Part shown: one piece after another, positions 22,109-34,949 of the stretch
How positions within the stretch are numbered: position 1 is the first letter of the stretch
Layout of the letters: each line of letters starts with the position of its first letter
Assembly (NCBI GenBank): GCA_007258455.2
Contig: VDFB02254991.1
Location: 310,001 to 374,000, forward strand
From: Sequoia sempervirens
Taxonomy: Eukaryota > Streptophyta > Pinopsida > Cupressales > Cupressaceae
DNA length: 64,000 nucleotides
Reading direction: 5' to 3'
Position numbers and translations under genes: made by a program
Notes under the pieces: generated by a model
The model's database searches: none
Seen by the model: the letters and a program-made list of their open reading frames with translations, nothing else
Told to the model about the DNA's origin: nothing

Positions 22109-25100
22109 TGCCCAATTTTTACCTACGGGCTAGGTCAGTTGGGAAAATTATGTTTCAGAAGTTCTAAAGGGCCAGGTGGGTCATTTGCATCAAGGGTTAA
22201 ATCATGCATCTGGTGCTAGGTCATGAAGAACACAGTTGGAAGGCCTACCTAGATCAAGCTCGACATGAAAACCCTCTAAGGAGAGAGTCACCAAGACCTT
22301 CAAAATGTCTCACCGACCAAAAAGGGGCTCTCGTTGAGTGAAGGCATCATCACCAAGAGCTTCATCTTCGGTCTAAGGTCTCACCGATCGGGTTGAGTCT
22401 CATCGAATAAGGCAGTCTCGGCCAAAGAATGTAGGTATCGGCGAAAGGTCTTGCTGAGTTGGTGATGTCTCCCCGACCAAAGAAAAAGTAAGCTCATCAC
22501 CCAAAGGTGGGAGCTTCGCCATAGGGTCTTGCCAAAGTCAAAAGGTCTCCCCAACTCTAAAGGCTCTCGGTGTAGGAGATGGAGTTCGATGAGATGTCTG
22601 GGCGAAGCAAGGAAGTCTCAGCGAAGGGTGGCAGAATCGACAGGAGGTCTCCCCAACCTGAAAAGGTCTCGCCGAAACAAGTTTGGGCTTGGGGAGAGAT
22701 GAAGATATCGCTGCGAGGTTTCGGCAAATTGAAATGGTCTCGGTGAAGGGGATTTCACCATCGGCATAAGGTTTTCCCCTCGGTGAAACATCTCACTGAC
22801 TGGTGGGAGTCTCAACGAATTAAGGAGAGCTCGGGCAGAATGGAGGAGTTTGGCGTGAGTCCCGGCGACAAACAGGTAGTCTGGCTGAAAGACGTGAGTT
22901 TGGGGAGACCATAGTGTGCTCGGCAAAGGGTTTGGTCAACAGGCCAAAGTTTCGGTGACAAGATAAGAGCTCGGTGAATGGTCATGTTTTTGGGGAGATG
23001 TCTCCCCGACTGTGGGTGTCTTGCTGAAACAAAAAGGGAGCTCGGTATAGTGTTTTCCTTTCACCATGAAGTCTTCTTAACCAATGAGAGTCATGCCGAA
23101 AGGAATGTTGCGCTCAGGGAAAGGAGCTGAGTTTCACTAAAAGGTCTCATCGACCAAGGAATGTCTCCCTGACTAAAATGAGTTTTCGCCAAAGCATGGA
23201 TGCCTTTGATGTAATATGACGGGCTTCGGTATAACGTCTTGCCGAAAGGCTGATGTCTCGGTGAAAGAAGATTCCATCGACAAGAGGTCTCACCAATGGG
23301 CCAAGGTCTCACCGAAGTTGTGCCTCACTTTGACTCCTACCAAAGGATATGCGGTCTTGCCGATACGGGTGACAATGAAATGAACTCGTCAAGAGTTAAA
23401 GCCTTCGCCATGAAGTCCCGACAACCAAACAATGTCTCACCGAAGGCCGGGGGTCCCGCCAAGGAAAGTCATACGGGTGAGAGTCTTGTCGACTCGGTAA
23501 GGTCTCACCGAAAGCAAGCTGAGCTCGCCAACAGTTGAAGACTTCACCCTGAGGTCCTGCTGACACAGGAAGGTCTTGGCGATACAGGAGGAGTCATCGA
23601 CAGAGGTCTAACTGACTAGCAGAAGGTCTCCCCGACATGAATGACATCAGTGTAGTGCCCGACCGTCAGAGTGATGTCTTACCAACATGATGTGGTCTCA
23701 ATGATGGAAAGCGATATCGGCATGACTAATGAAGCCGCTATGACCTCTTGTCAATGAAGGTTTCTCTTGCTGAAGCAAAATGAAATGAGCTCTCACCGAA
23801 GCAAGGAGGCCTCACTGAGAGTCTTGCCGACCCGATAGGGTCTCAACAAAGAATGCAAAGCTCGGGTAGAGCAAAATGCATCGGGATGACATCAGCAGAC
23901 TCTTGCCGATATGGTTTGTAATATTAAGTTCGAGGAGACTTCGGGAGGAGTTTTTACACTCAGTATGATGTCTTACTGACAGGTTGTAGTCTCGGCGACA
24001 TCTTGTGCATCGATATGACCCCTGAGAGCTCGCCATGAAGTCTTCTTGACTTGCTGATGTCTCACCGAAAGACATGTGGAGCTCGGTGGAGTGGAGTGCA
24101 TTCAGGGTGACATCAATATACCTTCACCGATAGAGGATGAGAAGAGTTCACCATGTTGTTTGACTGAACACGATTGTCTTGGTGACCACAGAGGCGATAT
24201 CGGTATGATTTTTGGGCTTGATAAGAACTTTCATCGACAGTTCCATGTTATGCTGATGGTTCCAGGAGGATTTAATCACATCGGTGAGACACTTCCAGTG
24301 TCTCTCCGAGATGAGAATCTACAAGAGGAGTTTTTGACCGCCCGAAGAATCTACGTGGAGTTTACTTGACCAATTAGAGAGATCTAAAAGTGAGCCGTGG
24401 CAGTTTGACCAGGATGAAGAACATCAACAGAATAAAAAGAAACGTGTATCTGTTCTGAGCTTAGGAGCATTCAAATTTCTCAGCCGAAGAGGTTCAAGGT
24501 GGACACGATACAAGGAAATAAATGTAGTGGTTGCAGAAAGATCTGAAGAAGGTTTCTCCAGGGAATGACTCTTCACCAACACGGACACGTAGGGTGCAGC
24601 ATTAAATTCAATCAAAAGATCTAGGGAGAGATCTATCCCGAGGCCTGATATTTTGTAAGCCCTAAGGGGCCGACACATTTTGATATATAAGGCATTTTTT
24701 TCCTTTTTGTAAATAGTTCAAATTATACACTTTGAAGAGTTAGTGATTTTTATCAATCCTTTCTCGACTAAATGTATGTTTTGTAACTCAACTGGAATCT
24801 GGAATACAACATAGAGTTTACCTTGGAAGCTAGTGTTCATGTTTGTACTACTCTCATTTTTGTATTTCTCTTTTGATTATGCAAGTCTTTAACTATGTTT
24901 TATTAGTCTACATTCATACCTTAAAGCCGTGAAATTTATCTTTCCCTCCTAAGATGTGTATGTAGATCGAGCCTGTTAAGATTGATGCATAGATCTAAAA
25001 GAGGCTATGTTGAGTATGTGAAACGGTTGAAGTTAAGTTTCCAAGTGTATGTTCATCTTGTTTTCATTTCATAATTCCTCATCAATTCGGTGTATCACCA

Positions 25101-25299
25101 TAGTTTAGTTTCATTTGTATGCTTTCCTTCTCCTTTTACCCCTATAGAATCAGTAGTTTAGGTGACACCAAACGAAGTCGGCCTTCTCCGGAGGTTCATT
25201 TCAGCTTCAGGTGACCCACAGCCTTGAAATGATCCCATGTTTCCCTAGAAAGCTCAGTTTTCATAACTCTGCAAAGGGTGCAATTTCTAGGTGATAACA
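22109..25299 (+). repeat. D 5' LTR (3.19 kb), rich in GTCTCNCCGA motif
   Basis: This is the left LTR. About 22280-24330 is packed with degenerate copies of GTCTC(A/G/C)CCGA, its variants GTCTTGCCGA and GTCTCCCCGA, and the opposite-sense TCGGCGA or TCGGTGA, roughly every 25-60 bases. The rest is ordinary AT-rich sequence with a TATA box near 24683. Open frames within it are not genes. Confidence 0.88.
24683..24690 (+). promoter_or_regulatory. Candidate TATA box of D LTR
   Basis: TATATAAGG lies about 615 bases before the LTR end and is conserved in the right LTR near 34328. Its location downstream of the motif-rich region fits a U3/R boundary. Confidence 0.45.
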
Positions 25300-25302
25300 G
25301 TT

Positions 25303-25320
25303 TTGGCAAGCCCGGTGGGA
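25303..25320 (+). other. D primer-binding site candidate 1, adjacent to LTR
   Basis: TTGGCAAGCCCGGTGGGA begins three bases after the LTR end. It has the TGG expected to pair with a tRNA CCA end. I cannot assign the tRNA. Confidence 0.55.
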
Positions 25321-25396
25321 CAAGTTCCGCATTATGCTATTGGTTTAGTATGCAACCAGCAAGTTCCAGGATTTACAAAAGTTAATTGTGCATACT

Positions 25397-25415
25397 TGGC
25401 GACTCCGTGGAGAGA
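25397..25415 (+). other. D second primer-site-like sequence (tRNA-Arg type)
   Basis: TGGCGACTCCGTGGAGAGA resembles the Arg-tRNA primer site of Tat/Ogre-type plant elements, but lies about 98 bases from the LTR end rather than next to it. Confidence 0.4.
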
Positions 25416-25445
25416 GAATTTTAGAATTAGTGCCTTCTGTAGTTT

Positions 25446-28400
25446 ATGATAAGAGTTCAAACAAGGAGCAGCTCAGGTCCTTTCGAATATTTGCAGCTGT
25501 CACCACCAAGAAGACAAGGTAGAGCAACAAAAAGGTGTGGAACAACAATTATCTATTCTAGAAGAACTCAATCCACTCCTCCATTTGTGGGGTCACACAT
25601 TGATGTTCCGTCTTTGGTTTCATTTAGAGTACCAATAAATCCTCCTCAGCCACCTCCAATGGCCGCTCCAAGGAATCAACCCTTTGTTGCTTTTAATGGA
25701 GGGAGCCCTTTGAATTTGGCATAGAAAAATGACATCCCAATGGTGGCCTTGAAGAGTCTGCCAACTTTTACAGGGGAAGACCAAACTACCCCGATTGAAC
25801 ACATGTGAGATGTGGCTTCATTATGCGGAGTCCATCACATAACTCAAGAGGATGTTGTAGTAAGATTACTAGCTGCTTCACTTAAAGGAAGAGTTGTGCA
25901 ATGGTATAGGAGCCTACTAGTTAGTTCAATTGCAACTTGGGATGAATTTGGAGACAAGTTGCATAAACAATTTCAGGATAGGTTTGATAACTTATCTCTA
26001 TTGGAACAATTAACTACAATTAAGAGGGCTCCACAAGAACAGATGAATGATTTCAACTTCAGATTTCAAAGAACTTGGGATAGAATCCCTGCAACGGTGA
26101 GGCCACCTCCAAAATATGCATTTTTGTACTTTTTGAGGGCTCTTAACAACAATATAGTTGTCATGATATAGTCAATGGGAGGAGTGTCTTTGCCAGATGC
26201 TTTCAAAATAGCAATCAGAGCTGAGAACAACTTATTACAAGCTGGTAAACTCGCTCCTAGGCCTCCAATGCCTATATTTCCAGAGATTCATGCAAACATT
26301 CCTTTGCAAATACCTCATTTCACACCTCTACTAGCTGTACCAATGCTGCCAGCTACTGTTCCAGCCGTTGATAAAAAAGAAAGTGTTGCTTTAGGCTCAT
26401 CACAAGAGTTACAAGAGATCAAAAGTCTTTTACAGACTTTTGGTAACAAGTTGGTGAACTAGGAAAAACAAGAGTCCTATTCTAGGCCTTATCAACAGCA
26501 GAATCAGGCCTCAAGTCAGCCTTTTCAAGGTCAACAACAGCAATTCCAGGGGAATAGACAACAGTATCAAGGCAATTACCAAGGCCCAAGACAAAATGTT
26601 GCCACAAGGCCTTTTCAGGCCTACAATCCAGCTCCAATTAGTGTTGTCAAAGAGCTTGTTCCTATTCAAAACAATCTGGCTGCTAATCATGAGTGGTGTT
26701 ATCCATGTAATCAGCCACATAATCAAGCTACGTGCTCCAATGGCATCATCAATCAAGCTCTTATGGTGCAAAATGCTATAGGTGTGGAAGATTTTCCTAA
26801 GGAGGGGTATCCACAATAGCAGGATCAACCTGGAGATTATTCAACCCTCCTGAATTGGTAGAGAGAAGAATTTTGTGGAGTGAACCAGGATGACACATCT
26901 GTTGCTGCTAATACTAGAGCCAAGAAGAGGGCTTTCAAGATTGAACAAGCAATGAATAAAGATAAGGGAGCTGCTAGTCCATCAAATCAGCAAGTACCAC
27001 ACACTTTGCAGCAAGGTTATGACACTAGTAAGGAGCAGCCTTTACATGCTTCATCTACAAGTCAAGTGCAACCTGACCATGTTGTTGTAAAGACGTAGCC
27101 AAAGGTAAATATATCTGCACCTTTCAACATTGTTGAAAGTATGAAAAAAATGAATGTTTCAATTTTGATGTGGGATTCTTTAACAATCCCTGGTCAAATC
27201 AATTTGTTACAGTTAGCCTTATCAAATCCAGTCAGTTTGAATCCTCCAAATGAATTCTCTTTAGGCCAAACAAAGTCAGTTTTAACCAATGCACCTTTGG
27301 ATAGTACCACACAGCAAAGTAATGGTGTCAAGCCCCCTCCTTTCTATGTTTCCTTAATAGTGGGGAATAAATTGGTACACAATTGCATGGTTGATAGCGG
27401 GGCTAGCAGTTCGATAATGCCAAAAAAGATTGCAAACCAGCTAGGTTTACAATACCAGCCATTAGAAAAGGGAGTACTTCAATTGGACGGGATAGCAGTA
27501 AACACTATATAGGTGTTATTAAAAATCTGAATCTCACACTACATGCTTGTCCCAATTTTTCAATCCCGCAAGATGTGTTTGTCATAGATTTGCCTCCATT
27601 TTTTGCTCTATGCCTATCTAGAGACTTCACGCAAAAAATAGGAGGGTATTTATCTTCAGATTGGTCCCATATACTTTTTAGGACCAGGTATGGTACTAAG
27701 GTAACTATAGCTTCTGATTCCCTTGCCAAGGATCACATCGAACCTTATGTGCCATCTGCTATAAATGTTAATTCTATTGTTTTAGAAGATACTGAACTTG
27801 CTGCAGCACAAGAGTTACAAGCTGTGAGTGTACCTAAGGTACTCCTGAATGAATGGGCAGCTAAGAATGTGGTTGATAATCCAAATGAGCTTATTCAAGA
27901 TGTTGGTCTGGGCAATTATGTATTGCATGAAGCTAGGACAGAAATGCCAAATCTTGAGAGAAGTGCCGAAAGCCAGTTTGAGCAGTAGAATAAATTATGG
28001 GAGATGTATTTTGATGGTTCAAGAAGCAAAAATGATGCTGGAGGAGGTGCAATGCTTGTATCTCCGTAGGGTGATAAGTATTTTTCTACTTTCTATTTTG
28101 CTTTCGCATGCTCTAATAACTCTGTTGAGTATGAGGGCCTTGTTCAAGGTCTTGAGTGGGAAAGGAAGAGAGGAATAGCCCACTTGAAAGTATATGGGGA
28201 CAGTGAGTTAATTGTCAATCAAATAAGAGGCCTGAATGTTGCGAAAAATGACACACTAAAGTCTTATAAGAATAGAGTGTGGAACATGCTTGAGTATTTT
28301 GATGCCTTTAACTTAGTGTCTATTCCAAGGAATCAGAACAAGCATGCTGATAGGCTTGTAGCCATTGGGGCACAGTTTGATATTCCAAGTGACATTAGAA

Positions 28401-31400
28401 AAGAGAAAGTACAACAGTATGTGAAGGTTGTAGTCAGACCATCAATTCCTGATTTCAACATTCACTGGCAAGTTTTTGACAGTGATGAGCAGATCCTTTC
28501 TTTCTTGCTCGAAGAAGATCAGTTCTCCAAGGTGAATCAAGCAAAACTTAAGCAAAAGTATGATGATCAAGTCATACAGCTAAGGACAAATAAGTTACCC
28601 AAAGGTCTTGTTACCTTAGAGTCAATTTTCAGTACTGACGATCAACTTAAAAAGGGTAAAGCTGGCTTGCAAATCAAAGGAGAACATTATGAAGAACTGG
28701 AGATTTTCAAAGGTAAACTCCTTAAGATAGGAAAAATTTGTTCACATGAAGATAAGCAAGCTTTTGTTGCTTTATGCTAAGAATTTCATGATGTCTTTGC
28801 TTGGGAATACTCAGATTTGAAAGGGTTTGATCCCCATATTGCTCAGCACACAATTGAGTTAGAACCTAATGCTAAGCCAGTAAGGCAGAAACAAAGGCCC
28901 TTAAATCCTAAGCTTGAGCCCTTAATGATTAAAGAGCTGACCAAATTAGTTGAGGGGGGTATTTTCTTTCCTATTAAGCATACTTCATGGGTTTCTAACC
29001 TTGTACCAGTTAGGAAGAAAAATGGTGAGACAAGACTCTGTGTAGACTTTAGGGATCTTAACCGAGCATCTTTGAAAGATCACTACCCGCTGCCCTCCAT
29101 GGAACAAATCTTACAAGTAGTGGCTGGTTCTGAGAGATTTTCCTTGTTAGATGGTTTTCGGGCTATAATCAAGTGCTGGTTAAAGAGGAAGATCAGTTCA
29201 AAACTGCTTTTACAACTACGTGGGGCACCATGGCATACAAAAGGATGCCTTTTGGTTTGTCTAATGTTGGTGCCACATTTTAGAGGGCCATGGACATGGC
29301 ATTTCAAAGTTTGATCAAAAAGATTATGCTAATTTATCTAGATGACATTACAGCTTATTCTAAGAATGCTGATGAACATTTGTCACACCTTAAGCAAGTT
29401 TTCAAAAAATGTAGAGAGTTTGGTATCTCTCTCAATCCTAAAAAGAGCATCTTTGCTGTTCATGAAGGGAAATTATTAGGCCATATAGTATGAAAGGATG
29501 GAATTACTATTGACCCTGAAAGAGTTAAATCCATACTTGAGTTGCCATTACCCAGTCGCAAGAAGGGTCTGCAGAGCTTTTTGGGGTGAATCAAATTTCT
29601 GAGAAGGTTCATCCCAGATGTTGCAAACCCATTACAACCTTTGATAGCTATGTTAAAGAAGAATGTAGTTTTCAGTTGGAATGGAGAGGAAAAATGCGGT
29701 TTTGAAGAAATTAAGGAAGCTTTGGCATCAGCTCCAACATTGGTAAATCCAGATTTCTCTAAAGACTTCTTTTTCTATGCTTTTGGTAGCAGTAGATCAA
29801 TCTTTGCCATGCTGGTTTAGAAAAATAGTGATAACTTAGAACAACCCATAGCTTTCTTTAGCCAAGTACTTACTGATTATGAAGAGAGGTATACTTTTTT
29901 TGAGAAACATGTTCTTGCTGTGATCAGAAGCCTAAAGAAGTTTAAGCCTCTAGTGTCAAAGAATAAGATTCATATTCTGGTGGCCCACTCAAGTGTGAAG
30001 GAGTTTCTGTTGAACAAAGATTTGAATGAAAAAAGAGCAAGGTGGGTTACTAAGGTTATGGAATATGACGTGGATATCAAGGTTACCAAATTGGTTAGAG
30101 GTAAAGGTCTCTGTGAACAACTTCCTACAGAGTCAAGCAGTGAGAATAAGTTAGAAAAGGATACTATTTTTGCTAATACAAATGAGTCTCAGAATGCTCA
30201 AGATGATGTGCCTCTGATAACAACGGATTGGGTTCAAGATATGACCCAATTTCTACAAACTGGTGAATGCCCATTAGGATTAAACAGAGCTAAAAGAAGA
30301 TACTTTAGATTGCAGTCCATACCGTATGTGCTGGTAAACAATGTTCTTTTTAAAAAGGATGTGAATGGTGTCCTATTAAGATGCATTCATAATCATCAAA
30401 TTGAGAAGGTACTTCATGAGTTTCATGATGGAGCTGCGGGAGGTCACTTTTCCCCAAAAACTACTGCTTGGAAAATCATGAGAGTTGGTTACTACTGGCC
30501 CAGCTTGTTCAAAGATGCATATGTCTGGTCAAGAAAGTGTATCAAATGTGCTCTATTTTCAGGAAAGGAAAAGCTGCCTGCTATGCCCCTACATCCAATT
30601 CAAGTGGAGCAGCCCTTCATGAGATGGGGCATTGATTTCATTGGGCCAATAAATCCACCTTCCAGTGTTGGTCACAAGTGGGTACTTACAACCACTGACT
30701 ATTTTACAATGTGGACAGAAGCGGTTGCATTGAAAGAAGCAAAAGAATCTTCAGTTTTGAGCTTCTATGAAGATATAGTCACCAGATTTGGAGTTCCTGA
30801 CTCTATCATATCTGATAATTCTCTGGCATTTGTAGGTCTAAGAGTAACTAATTGGGCCGTTAAATAGGGAATTCATTTGAATACATCCTCAAATTATTAC
30901 CCTCAGGGTAATGGCTTAGCTGAGAGCACAAATAAGAATCTCACTAGGATTATCAAGAGAACAATGGAGGATAATCAAAGAACCTAGCACGTCAAACTAA
31001 AGTATGCACTGTGGGTAGATAGGGTGACTCCTAAGAGGTCTATTTCTAACTCACCATACATGTTAGTCTATGGCAGAGAGGCAAGATTTCCTTTGTCTAT
31101 AGAGCTTCCAGCTCTTGATATTGTTCGCCAATTGGAAATGTTTGAGGAACAGGACCCAATGTCTGTGAGATATGCAGAGCTCATGGAACTCAAAGAATTA
31201 AGGGACAAAGAAATGAAGGATTTGGAGTATCATCAGCTCCAAACAAAGAAAACATTTGACAGAAGGGCTACAACAAAATATTTTAAGGCGGGAGACCTTG
31301 TGCTCAAATGGGATGTTCTGAAAAGTAGGCCAGGCCATCACACCAAGTTTGACAACATGTGGACAGGCCCATTCATTATCAGAGACTGTAAGGAGCACAA

Positions 31401-31485
31401 TGCTTATCAACTGGCTACAACAGAAGGGGAAGTGTTCCCTATCCCAGTCAATGGGATACACCTTAAGCCCTATTTTCAAGTTTGA
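25446..31485 (+). pseudogene. D gag-pol polyprotein with RNase H on both sides of RT
   Basis: The ATG at 25446 keeps one frame to about 27500, a second to about 29150 and a third to the TGA at 31483, so there are two net frameshifts plus a number of stops. Order: basic/proline N-terminus; gag core (WYRSLL...W, 25812-26171); Gln-rich linker; zinc knuckle CYPCNQPHNQATC at 26697-26735; protease with DSGAS near 27393; RNase H (YFDGS, VEYEGL, VYGDSEL, NKHAD; about 28000-28370); RT (28817-29500) with YLDD at 29335-29346; a Ty3-type RNase H (29740-30130); integrase with an FSPKT-type zinc region, GIDFIG and DNS motifs; and a GPFIIRD-type C-terminus. No chromodomain is seen. It would be a retrotransposon polyprotein, and this copy is inactive. 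Confidence 0.88.
27990..28370 (+). other. Extra RNase H domain of D, upstream of RT
   Basis: The four acidic positions expected of RNase H are visible: YFDGS (near 28010), VEYEGL (near 28125), VYGDSEL (28190-28210) and a final Asp in NKHADRL (near 28345). One stop lies between the first two, in SP(stop)GDKY. The Ty3-type RNase H lies after RT as usual, so this is an additional domain. In Ogre-type Tat elements the extra domain follows RT; here it precedes RT. I recall similar order in many plant proteins annotated as Ty3-I polyproteins. Confidence 0.75.
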
Positions 31486-31796
31486 TGGAGTTCCTCTATT
31501 GTACATATTAGTTTAGGTTTATGTTTTCAATAAGTGCTTCTGCACTTCAGTTTAGATATTTTTTCTATTTCCTGGGTGATGTGATGGCACTGTAAATATT
31601 CTCTTTCGTTTTCCCCTATTTTGATTTGGACAACCTGTTGTGTCCTATGGGTCTCAAGAAAGTTGCTCCCATGTGCAAAACTGATATTTTTATTTGTTTT
31701 CTGAGCCTCCTAATGACTCCATACCCAATGGACAAGTTTTGGCCACTGGTTTCTATGTTTAGCAGGAAAACATCCAGGTAAGGTCGCTAGAAATGT
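31486..31796 (+). other. D 3' untranslated region
   Basis: This is the 311 bases between the integrase stop and the right LTR. It is pyrimidine-rich in part. There is no clear polypurine tract directly before the LTR; AGCAGGAAAACA (31761) is the closest purine run. No gene. Confidence 0.6.
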
Positions 31797-34700
31797 TGCC
31801 CAATTTTCACCTACGGGCTAGGTCAGTTGGGAAAATAATGTTTTAGAAGTTCTAAAGGGCCAGGTGGGTCATTTGCGTCAAGGGTTAAATCATGCATCTG
31901 GTGCTAGGTCATGAAGAACACAGTTGGAAGGCCTGCCTAGATCAAGCTCTGCATGAAAGCCTCTAAGGAGAGAGTCACCAAGACCTTCAGAATGTCTCAC
32001 CGACCAAAAAGGGGCTCTCGTTGAGTGAAGGCATCATCCGCAAGAGATTCGTCTTCGGTCTAAGGTCTTACCGATCGGGTCGAGTCTCGTCGGATAAGGC
32101 AGTCTCGGCCAAAGGATGCAGGTATCGGTGAAAGGTCTTGCCGAGTTGGTGATGTCTCCCCGACCGAAGAAAAAGTAAGCTCATCGCCCAAAGGTGGGAG
32201 CTTCACCACAGGGTCTCGCCAAAGTCAAAAGGTCTCCCCAACTCTAAAGGCTCTCAGCGCAGGAGATGGAGTTCGCTGAGATGTCTGGGCGAAGCAAGGA
32301 AGTCTCGGCGAAGGTTGGCAGCATCGACAGGAGGTCTCCCCGACCCAAAAAGGTCTCGCTGAAACAAGTTTGGGCTCGGGGAGAGATGAAGATATCGCTG
32401 TGAGGTTTCGGCTAATTGAAAAGGTCTTGGTGAAGGGGATTTCACCGTCGGCATAAGGTTTTCCCCTCAGTGAAACGTCTCACCGACCGGTGGGAGTCTC
32501 AACGAATTAAGGAGAGATCGGGCATAATGGAGGAGTTCAGTGTGAGTCCTAGCAACAAAAAGGTAGTCTGGCCGAAAGATGTGAGTTCGAGGAGACCATA
32601 GTGTGCTCGACAAAGGGTCTAGCCAACAGGCCACAGTTTCGGTGACAAGATAAGAGCTTGGTGAATGGTCATGTTTTCGGGGAGATGTCTCCCCAACCGC
32701 GGGTGTCTTGCTAAAACAAAAAGGGAGCTCAGTGTAGTGTTTTCCTTTTGCCATGAAGTCTTCCCAACCAATGGGAGTCACGTCGAAAGGAATGTCGCGC
32801 TCGGGGAAAGGAGCTGAGTTTCACTAAAAGGTCTCACCGACCAAGGAATGTCTCCCCGACTGAAATGAGCTTTGGCCAAAGCATGGATGCCTTCGATGTA
32901 ATATGAGGGGCTTTAGTATAACATCTTGCCAAAAGGCTGACATCTCGGTGAAAGAAGATTCCATCGACAAGAGGTCTCGCCAAAATTATGCCTCGCTTTG
33001 ACTCCTACTGAAGGATATGGGGTCTTGCCGATATGGGTGACAATGAAATGAATTCGCCAAGAGTTAAAGCCTTCGCCATGAAGTCTCGGTGACCAAACGA
33101 TGTCTTGCCGAAGGTCGGGGGTCCCACCAAGGAAAGTCATATGGGTGAGAGTCTTGCCGACTCAGTAAGGTCTCACCGAAAGCAAGCTGAGCTCGCCAAC
33201 AGTTGAAGACTTCGCCCTGAGGTCCTGCTGACATGGGAAGATCTTGGCGATACAGGAGTCATCAGTAGAGGTCTCCCCGACATGAATAACATTGGTGTAG
33301 CACCCAACCGTCAGAGTGATGTCTTACCGACATGATGTGGTCTCAGCGATGGAAAGCGATATTGGCATGACTAATGAAGCCGCTATGACCTCTTGCCGAT
33401 GAAGGTTTCTCTTGCTGAAGTAAAATGAAATGAGCTCTCGCCGGAGCAAGGAGGCCTCACTGAGAGTCTTGCCGACCCGATAGGGTCTCAACAAAGAATA
33501 TGGAGCTCAGGTAGAGAAAAATGCATCAAGGTGACATCAACAGACTCTTGCCGATATGGTTTGTAATATTAAGTTCGAGGAGACTTCGGGAGTAGTTTTT
33601 ACACTTGGTATGATGTCTTACTGATAGGTTGTAGTCTTGGCGACATCTTGTGCATTGATATGACCCCTGAGAGCTCGCCATAAAGTCTTCCCAACTTGCC
33701 GACGTCTCACTGAAAGACATGTGGAGCTCGATGGAGTGGAGTGCATTTGGGGTGACATCAATATACCTTTGTCAATAGAGGATGAGAAGAGTTTTCCATG
33801 TTGTCTGGCCGAATACGATTGTCTTGGCGACCATAGAGGCAATATCAGTATGATTTTTGGGCTCGATAAGAACTCTAATCGAAAGTTCCATGTTATGCCG
33901 ATGGTTCCAGGAGGATTTAATCGCATCGGTGAGACACTTCCAGTGTCTCGCCAAGATGCGATTCTACAGGAGGAGTTTTTGACCACCCGAAGAATCTACA
34001 TGGAGTTTACTCGACCAATCAAAGAGATCTGAAAGTGAGCCATGGCAGCCTAACTAGGATGAAGAACATTAACAGAATGAAAAGAAATGTGTATCTGTTC
34101 TGAGCTCAGGATCATTCAAAGCGCTCGGCCGAAGAGGTTCAAGGCAGACACGATACCAAGAAATAAATGCGGTGGTTGCAGAAAGATCTGAAGAAGGTTT
34201 CTCCGGGGAATGATTCTTCACCGACACAGACATGCAGAGTACAACATTAAATTCAATTAAAAGATCTAGGGAGAGATTTATCCTGAGGCCTGATATTTTG
34301 TAAGCCCTAAGGGCCTGACACATTTTGATATATAAGGCATTTTTTGCCTTTTTGTAAATAGTTTGGATTATACACTCTGAAGAGTTAGTGATTTTTATCA
34401 ATCCTTTCTCGACTAAATGTATATTTTGTAACTCAACTAGAATCTGGAATACAACACATAGTTTACCTTGGAAGCTAGTGTTCATGTTTGTACTACTCTC
34501 ATTTCTATATTTCTCTTTTGATTATGCAAGTCTTTAACTGTGTTTTATTAGTCTACATTCATACCTTAAAGCCATGAAATTTATCTTTCCCTCCTAAGAT
34601 GTGTATGTAGATCGAGCCTGTTAAGATTGATGCATAGATCTAATAGAGGTTATGTTGAGTATATGAAATGGTTGAAGTTAAGTTTCCAAGTGTATGTTCA

Positions 34701-34944
34701 TCTTGTTTTCATTTCATAATTCCTCATCAATTTGGTGTATCACCATAGTTTAGTTTCATTTGTATGCTTTCCTTCTCCTTTTACCCCTATAGAATCAGTA
34801 GTTTAGGTGACACCAAAGGAAGCCGACCTTCTCCGAAGGTTCATTTCAGCTTCAGGTGACCCACAGCCTTGAAATGATCCCATGTTTCCCTAGAAAGCTC
34901 AGTTTTCATAACTCTGCAAAGGGTGCAATTTCTAGGTGATAACA
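31797..34944 (+). repeat. D 3' LTR (3.15 kb)
   Basis: It is the second copy of D's LTR and carries the same GTCTCNCCGA motif field (about 31970-33960). It ends GGTGATAACA before GGTAT. Open frames inside parallel those of the left LTR and are not genes. Confidence 0.88.
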
Positions 34945-34949
34945 GGTAT

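Larger units (their letters stand above)
22109..34944 (+). mobile_element. D: Ty3/gypsy element with extra RNase H (Tat-related, non-chromovirus)
   Basis: D is 12,836 bp. It has LTRs at 22109-25299 and 31797-34944 (TGCCCAATTT...GATAACA) and an interior with gag, protease, RNase H, RT, second RNase H and integrase on the plus strand. The target is GGTAT (22101-22105 and 34945-34949); the intact site is seen in C's other LTR at 43250-43254. Three extra T residues lie between the left GGTAT and the LTR. By eye the LTRs differ at about 19 of 320 positions, mostly transitions. It inserted into C after C inserted into A. Confidence 0.88.

Noticed and set aside
22280..24330. CRISPR-like or satellite array in D's LTR
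   Set aside because: The motifs are short, degenerate, in both orientations and irregularly spaced, with no conserved repeat-spacer alternation; the same field occurs in both LTRs of a retrotransposon.
22618..24678. Arg/Pro/Ser-rich frames in D's LTRs (also 32254-34485)
   Set aside because: They follow from the repeated GTCTCNCCGA motif and are broken differently in the two LTRs.
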